From Centroberyx gerrardi (Eukaryota > Chordata > Actinopteri > Beryciformes > Berycidae), in NCBI RefSeq assembly GCF_048128805.1, contig NC_136005.1, forward strand, positions 14,128,472 through 14,192,471: 64,000 nt of DNA. The letters are read 5' to 3'. The notes beneath the pieces are model-generated. The model was not told the origin of the DNA and searched no databases. It saw nothing but the letters and a program-made list of their open reading frames with translations. A program made the translations under genes and the position numbers. Of the stretch, positions 59,720 to 64,000 are shown piece after piece (positions within the stretch are counted from its first letter, which is position 1; every line of letters starts with the position of its first letter).

Positions 59720-62700
59720 ATGAATCAGACATCCATTTCTCTCTTATCACTGTGATTGGCCAGTCTAAAAGGTGTAAAGTGCAAGGTGTAAGGGGTGACT
59801 GACTTAACATGCTTGGAGTCAACCGTATTGTCCCAGAGGCTCAAATACCACCTCTGGAATTGCCAATTAGACCTGAGAAAATACTTGAAGTAGCAGGCCA
59901 AATAAAGTGTGGTTTGAATGACTGAATCCCCCTGAATCTAGTGGCTAAATCTGCAGCACATGACCATTATTGTCCATAGCCTTGCACTGCATTGTATTAT
60001 TTCCCCTCTTATAACCCCACTCAGCTTTATCATGACGCACAAAACTATGACCTGATTTTGTACCCACACTAATCTGTCACACAATAGTGTTGTCTAAACA
60101 ATACCATATAAAACAGCTGTGAAAATACACAGTCCTTAACTTACCCTAACCAACTAAGATACACAGTGCTTAACTAACTCTATCCAACTAAGGCAAGGCC
60201 GAATTAATTCACAGTACAACAGCCACCCACTGGGATTTAGCCTTGTGGGCTGCTGGGATGTCATTTTTTTACATAATCACCAGGAATTAGTTATTTCGAC
60301 TTAAAAGAGCATTTGAAGTTGAGGCTTATACGGTATAGTACACCTATTTGCTCTATGTTGATTTTCGAAGTCTGTTTGCTTAGATAGGCTGTTCTGACTC
60401 GGGTCGAAGGGTTCACTGCAGCACTGAAACAAAGAAGCCACATCTACAAAAAATGACATGATCTAGAAAGTAGATGGGCACTTTGCACAACAAACATACT
60501 TAGATTGGATGAGTCTAGGACTTGTGTTCATACAGACACTGCTGCCTCAACCAAGAGCGTTATCAGTAGGGGGCAGTGGGATACACCAAGTCTTGTTAAT
60601 GCCCCACCCCTAGTTGGATCAGCATGGTGTAGTGTGTGTATGTGTGGAGGGGGGGGGGGGGGGGGGTAATAGGTGGTCAGACACATACTCAGCCAGCCTG
60701 GCCGGCTGTCAGGCAGGCTTGGGGAGTGTGCACACTGCACAGGCTTGGGGAGAGGTAGTTGTATAGTCAACAAGCCAGCCAGCTCACTAACCTGTAAGCC
60801 TAGCAGTCAGACAGACAGGCAGCTAATCAGTAGACAGGCAGGAGTTAGAAGTGAGACAGCAGGCAGACCGATACGGCTGAACCTTGGACCAGTGCCACCT
60901 CACACATGGATCAGCATGTGCTGGAACACTGTTGCATCACAGCCCTTCCAGTCATTTTGCTGTGCTACTCCTGCGTGACTGACTGCTGCAGCTCAAAACT
61001 TGGGGGGGGGTTAGGTGGGAGGCTATGGTTGGTAGTCAGCTGATAAACTAACTAACAAGGCTCAAAGTTCAGCAAAGTGACACGGAGACAAACACAGAGA
61101 GGCTGCATGTACGTGTGCAAATGCACGCCTGTACATGCAAAACGTGATTCATGCATGTGTGCACACATGCACACACACAGAAATTAGAACACTCTAGCTG
61201 CCCTCACAGGCTATGACCTCAGGTACATCTAAACTTATCATGGGGAATGTGAACTATTCTTGCTCAACTCCATCCAACACATTTTGAGTCCTCTCAGTAA
61301 ACCCAAACTAAGCACTGAGCATTGCTCCCTGATCTATATATAGCTAGCTGGGAGCTGGCTTTTCCTTACTGCCCCAGATCTTGAGAAACCAGAATTTTCC
61401 ACTGGGAGGGAGGCCAGCAGCTCATGCTGTCAACAAAGAACTAAATTCAGTGGAGCACACAGAAGTCTTCCTGAGGACAGAGAGGCACCTGTCATTCTAC
61501 CATATAAAAAGAGATACGTTTTCCACAAGTATTGCATTTCCATACTTCAATATTACATAATTCATCATAGCAGGGGCAATGCAATTTAAAATGCAGAGGA
61601 TCTGATCTAAAATAACCCTTACACCATCATCTTAATCAAACACATAATAAGATGATAAAAGGCAAAGATATTGAGTGCAGGCATGTCATTGCTTCTTAAA
61701 GGCATCTCCCTACAATGTCAGCTCAAAAAGAACAGTCAACACTAAACAACACTATCATCAGGCTACCCATCCGGACCAATAGCTTTGACAGCTATATGAT
61801 TAACATCAGAAACAAAATCCTCTACAGAGGCTTTGCAGTTGCATCACAAATCTAGTAACCATAGCTGACACCATCATCGAGGTCCATTAGAGAATTGGCT
61901 GTTTGCAAATAATATCTCCACCCAAGCTAGAAAAACAGATATCTGCAAAAGATTGTTGTGGTGTGGGTCTAGATCCATTCAGTGACATTGTAAGTAAAAG
62001 TGAATAGCCTGATAAGGTAGGTATTTGTTTCGAAATCTAGGTTACTGTGACACAGTAAACTTTCTTGTCTCTAGCCTTACCCTCTATTCCAAAACACCCT
62101 GAATTGTAGCTTGAGAAGAGTCAGTTCAGTGAAAGGATAAGATTGGAGAGCAGCGCTCCCTGCAAACTGAGAGGTACATAGAGTTCTACAGTGATGTAAC
62201 TGACACAATTTTGATCAGACTCAAACATCATGATGGCAAAAACTAGGAAAATAAGGCAGAGGTTGAAAATAACTAAGCAGATGTTTTTTTGCCATTGTAA
62301 GCTAACTAACTAGCCAGCAGGTTAATTTAGCAAAGCAACCAATGTTAATGTTAACATGCAACTACTAGCTACTAAAGCTAACTTCTACTAGATACATTAG
62401 CTAGTGTGCAAATCAGATGCAATTACAATAACACAGTCATGGTTTGCTGACCAGATACCATGGTTAGCTAGCTAACAAGCCGGCATTATCAAAAACACAA
62501 AATCAATCCACTACACCAACTCTCCCAGAAGAACTTGCAGTGAAAATAATGCAATCCTCATCTTTGACGTACCAAACAAGGATTCTCTTGAGAAGCTGCT
62601 GGTCTCCCTCGGTGTAGCCCGGCCAATCCTTCTGAATGTCCTTAAACAAAGAGTCCTTCAACGTGAAGGTGTTGTCTCTCCCATTCAGGTTCGCCACCTG

Positions 62701-63094
62701 GAAAATGTGTGAGAAACGTGGGTGATTTTAGAGTGTACTGGTATGCCTTTTAAGGTAGCAGCTGAGGATAATCAGAGAAGGGAAGACATAAGTGACTGTG
62801 TCTGTGTGTGTCCGTACTATCGCAAAGTGTGTGTGTGTTTGACCTGTTGCAGGTGGCTGTCCAGGGAGTCCTTGTCTAATGGCAAGAGGCCATCTTTCTG
62901 CAGCCTCAGGATAAGCTCAGGCTTCTTGTAGGGCTTGAGGGCCAGCAGGTGAGTGAGGCGCTCTCGGAGCGGTCTCTGTTGCGCCGTGCTCTTCTTCAGC
63001 GTGCTGCTGGAGATGATGACCGGCCGAGACGTCCGCCGTGACGGGGCAATGTCCGAGAGGCCAGGAGCTGGTTTCCGGATTTGAACTTTCTTAC
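55260..63094 (-). CDS. ell: ELL, RNA polymerase II elongation factor, last eight exons (5' partial)
   Basis: Exons in phase: 63094-62844, 62697-62573, 59659-59569, 57328-56701, 56176-56110, 55834-55663, 55511-55467, 55364-55260 (about 494 residues). ELL suppresses Pol II pausing and is a subunit of the super elongation and little elongation complexes. N-terminal ELL-domain part: KKVQIRKPAPGLSDIAP, LTHLLALKPYKKPELILRLQ, KDIQKDWPGYTEGDQQLLKR. Linker: PAAEFIDPLANKKPRISHLA, DPLSDVSNDSSHNGRDCEG and a lysine-rich stretch (KSKKKSKKHKDKEKTKDRE). C-terminal occludin-homology domain: EQRQSYKNDFNAEYSEYR, LQEYRKIKKTNPNYSQEKNR, CEYLHNKLAHIKKLIAEYDQ. The protein ends QQQL, without the few extra residues I recall in human ELL. 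The block FIDPLANKKPRISH fits ELL best, not ELL2 or ELL3. Starting exons lie beyond the right edge. Confidence 0.94.
56660..56693. repeat. (TG)n microsatellite beside an ell donor
   Basis: Seventeen TG units in the intron, directly after the donor (GTGAGAGACA) of the large ell exon that ends at 56701. Confidence 0.95.
57329..59568 (-). other. ell: ell intron between the 59659-59569 and 57328-56701 exons (2.2 kb)
   Basis: No exon or recognisable element; ordinary intronic sequence. Confidence 0.8.
59671..59715. repeat. (CA)n microsatellite next to an ell acceptor
   Basis: About 22 CA units. On the transcribed strand this is (UG)n immediately upstream of the acceptor of the exon starting at 59659. 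Confidence 0.95.
60649..60666. repeat. Poly(G) run, 18 bp
   Basis: Uninterrupted G18 on the plus strand; length should be treated cautiously because homopolymers mis-assemble. Confidence 0.85.
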
Positions 63095-64000
63095 CTAAGG
63101 TGTAGAGGAGTGTGTTTCATTATGAGTTGTGGTGTTGAGCATTTGGTATACAGGAATACAGGAATTTAAACTACAATAGTAAACTACACTAAAATCTACC
63201 GTTGAAAAAGTAGCCGGCTGGAAAGGAGTCATTAAGCAGCTATCTGGCCGGCAGCCAGAGCTTGCATTTTTATGGTTATTTTCTTAACAGCAGAAAATAA
63301 CTATAATCTCAACAAGAAATATGACATTTGTTGTTGTCAACAATTTTCAACTCTATGACTGATGATGGCTCAATTTGCAGATGAGTCATACAGACCTATC
63401 ACACACTGATCTTTACCACCATCATGTACACCTCGCCACCCATTATAAGCATCAACTTTCATCACCTCCTCACACTGAAGCCCTTTTTCAGGTGAATCAG
63501 ATTCAGATGAATCGTGCAGTGCCTCCCACTGAGACAAAAACACAGTTTGGGTCCACAGCAAACATGGACTAAACAATTTATGACTCACTGCTGAGCAGTG
63601 AATAAACTCATACTGGATGCCTTTCTTTCTAGGCAATGAGGCAGGGCTGCTGTGGTTTTTACTTCAACTGTAGCACGATGTGTTTTATAATGCAGGTCTG
63701 AGAACAAAACATAAAGTCAGGAAGTTGATGTGTTATGCTCAGTGACATCTCTCTTTTTGCTTGTGTATGTGCATGTGTGCCTGTGTGCGCCCAAATGGCA
63801 TCCATGGCCTTAGGGAGCGAAGGGTAAGAGGTAAGAGGCTAAAACCCCCACACTGGGAGGCTGGCAGTGTGTGTGTCTCTGTGTGTGTCACACTATATGC
63901 TTGACTGATGGGGAGCAACCACCATCAAATTCAATAAGGTCCTGGTTACAGATGAGGCATGCTGGCAGTGTGCTGGCTCTCTGCCATGCAGCCCCAAACC
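63095..64000 (-). other. ell: ell upstream intron, no exon seen
   Basis: The next 5' exon of ell should precede the exon at 63094 in phase 1. I find no suitable ELL-like frame in the remaining 906 bp. It holds TG-rich stretches near 63760-63790 and 63870-63890. Confidence 0.65.

Larger units (their letters stand above)
59660..62572 (-). other. ell: ell intron (2.9 kb)
   Basis: No exon seen. It contains the CA repeat, a G18 run (60649-60666) and GCTAGCTAAC-type low-complexity sequence at about 62290-62480. Confidence 0.8.

Overview
This is a vertebrate nuclear DNA window, almost certainly from a ray-finned (percomorph-like) fish. Genes have many short exons with GT-AG introns. The introns and spacers carry teleost-style tRNA-derived SINEs, hAT-type MITEs and CA/TG microsatellites. 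I assembled every gene model by hand from open frames, splice signals and phase; nothing was searched or aligned by program.

Layout, left to right. (1) 1-999, plus strand: the 3' end of a PEAK-family pseudokinase gene, probably peak3. (2) 2982-10652, minus strand: oaz1, ornithine decarboxylase antizyme, five coding exons, with the programmed +1 frameshift site and a visible stem 3' of it. (3) About 12.0-13.43 kb, plus strand: a tiny four-exon gene for a single-pass membrane protein of about 116 residues. Its transmembrane block and its position between oaz1 and amh both point to jsrp1 (JP-45). (4) 14217-16957, minus strand: amh (anti-Mullerian hormone), seven exons, complete. (5) 24732-48059, minus strand: dot1l (H3K79 methyltransferase), 28 exons, complete, about 1,623 residues. 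(6) 55260-63094, minus strand: ell (RNA polymerase II elongation factor), the last eight exons; the 5' end lies beyond the window.

Order and orientation of peak3-oaz1-jsrp1-amh-dot1l match human 19p13.3 as I remember it, except that sf3a2 and plekhj1, which lie between AMH and DOT1L in human, are not seen here. ell sits head-to-tail upstream of dot1l here but is far away on human chromosome 19. The genes are not an operon. They cover polyamine feedback (oaz1), excitation-contraction coupling (jsrp1), gonadal TGF-beta signalling (amh) and transcription elongation or chromatin (dot1l, ell, both tied to MLL-fusion biology).

Gene-free stretches: 1000-2430, 10653-11990, 13450-13700, 17020-18780, about 18.8-24.7 kb (AT-rich, probably largely dot1l 3' UTR) and 48.35-52.4 kb. 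The most interesting points are the miniature jsrp1 gene with a possible exon-skipping start switch, an out-of-frame competing splice donor in dot1l exon 26, a 45-bp G-rich minisatellite inside the dot1l catalytic-domain introns, and several transposon insertions with readable target-site duplications.
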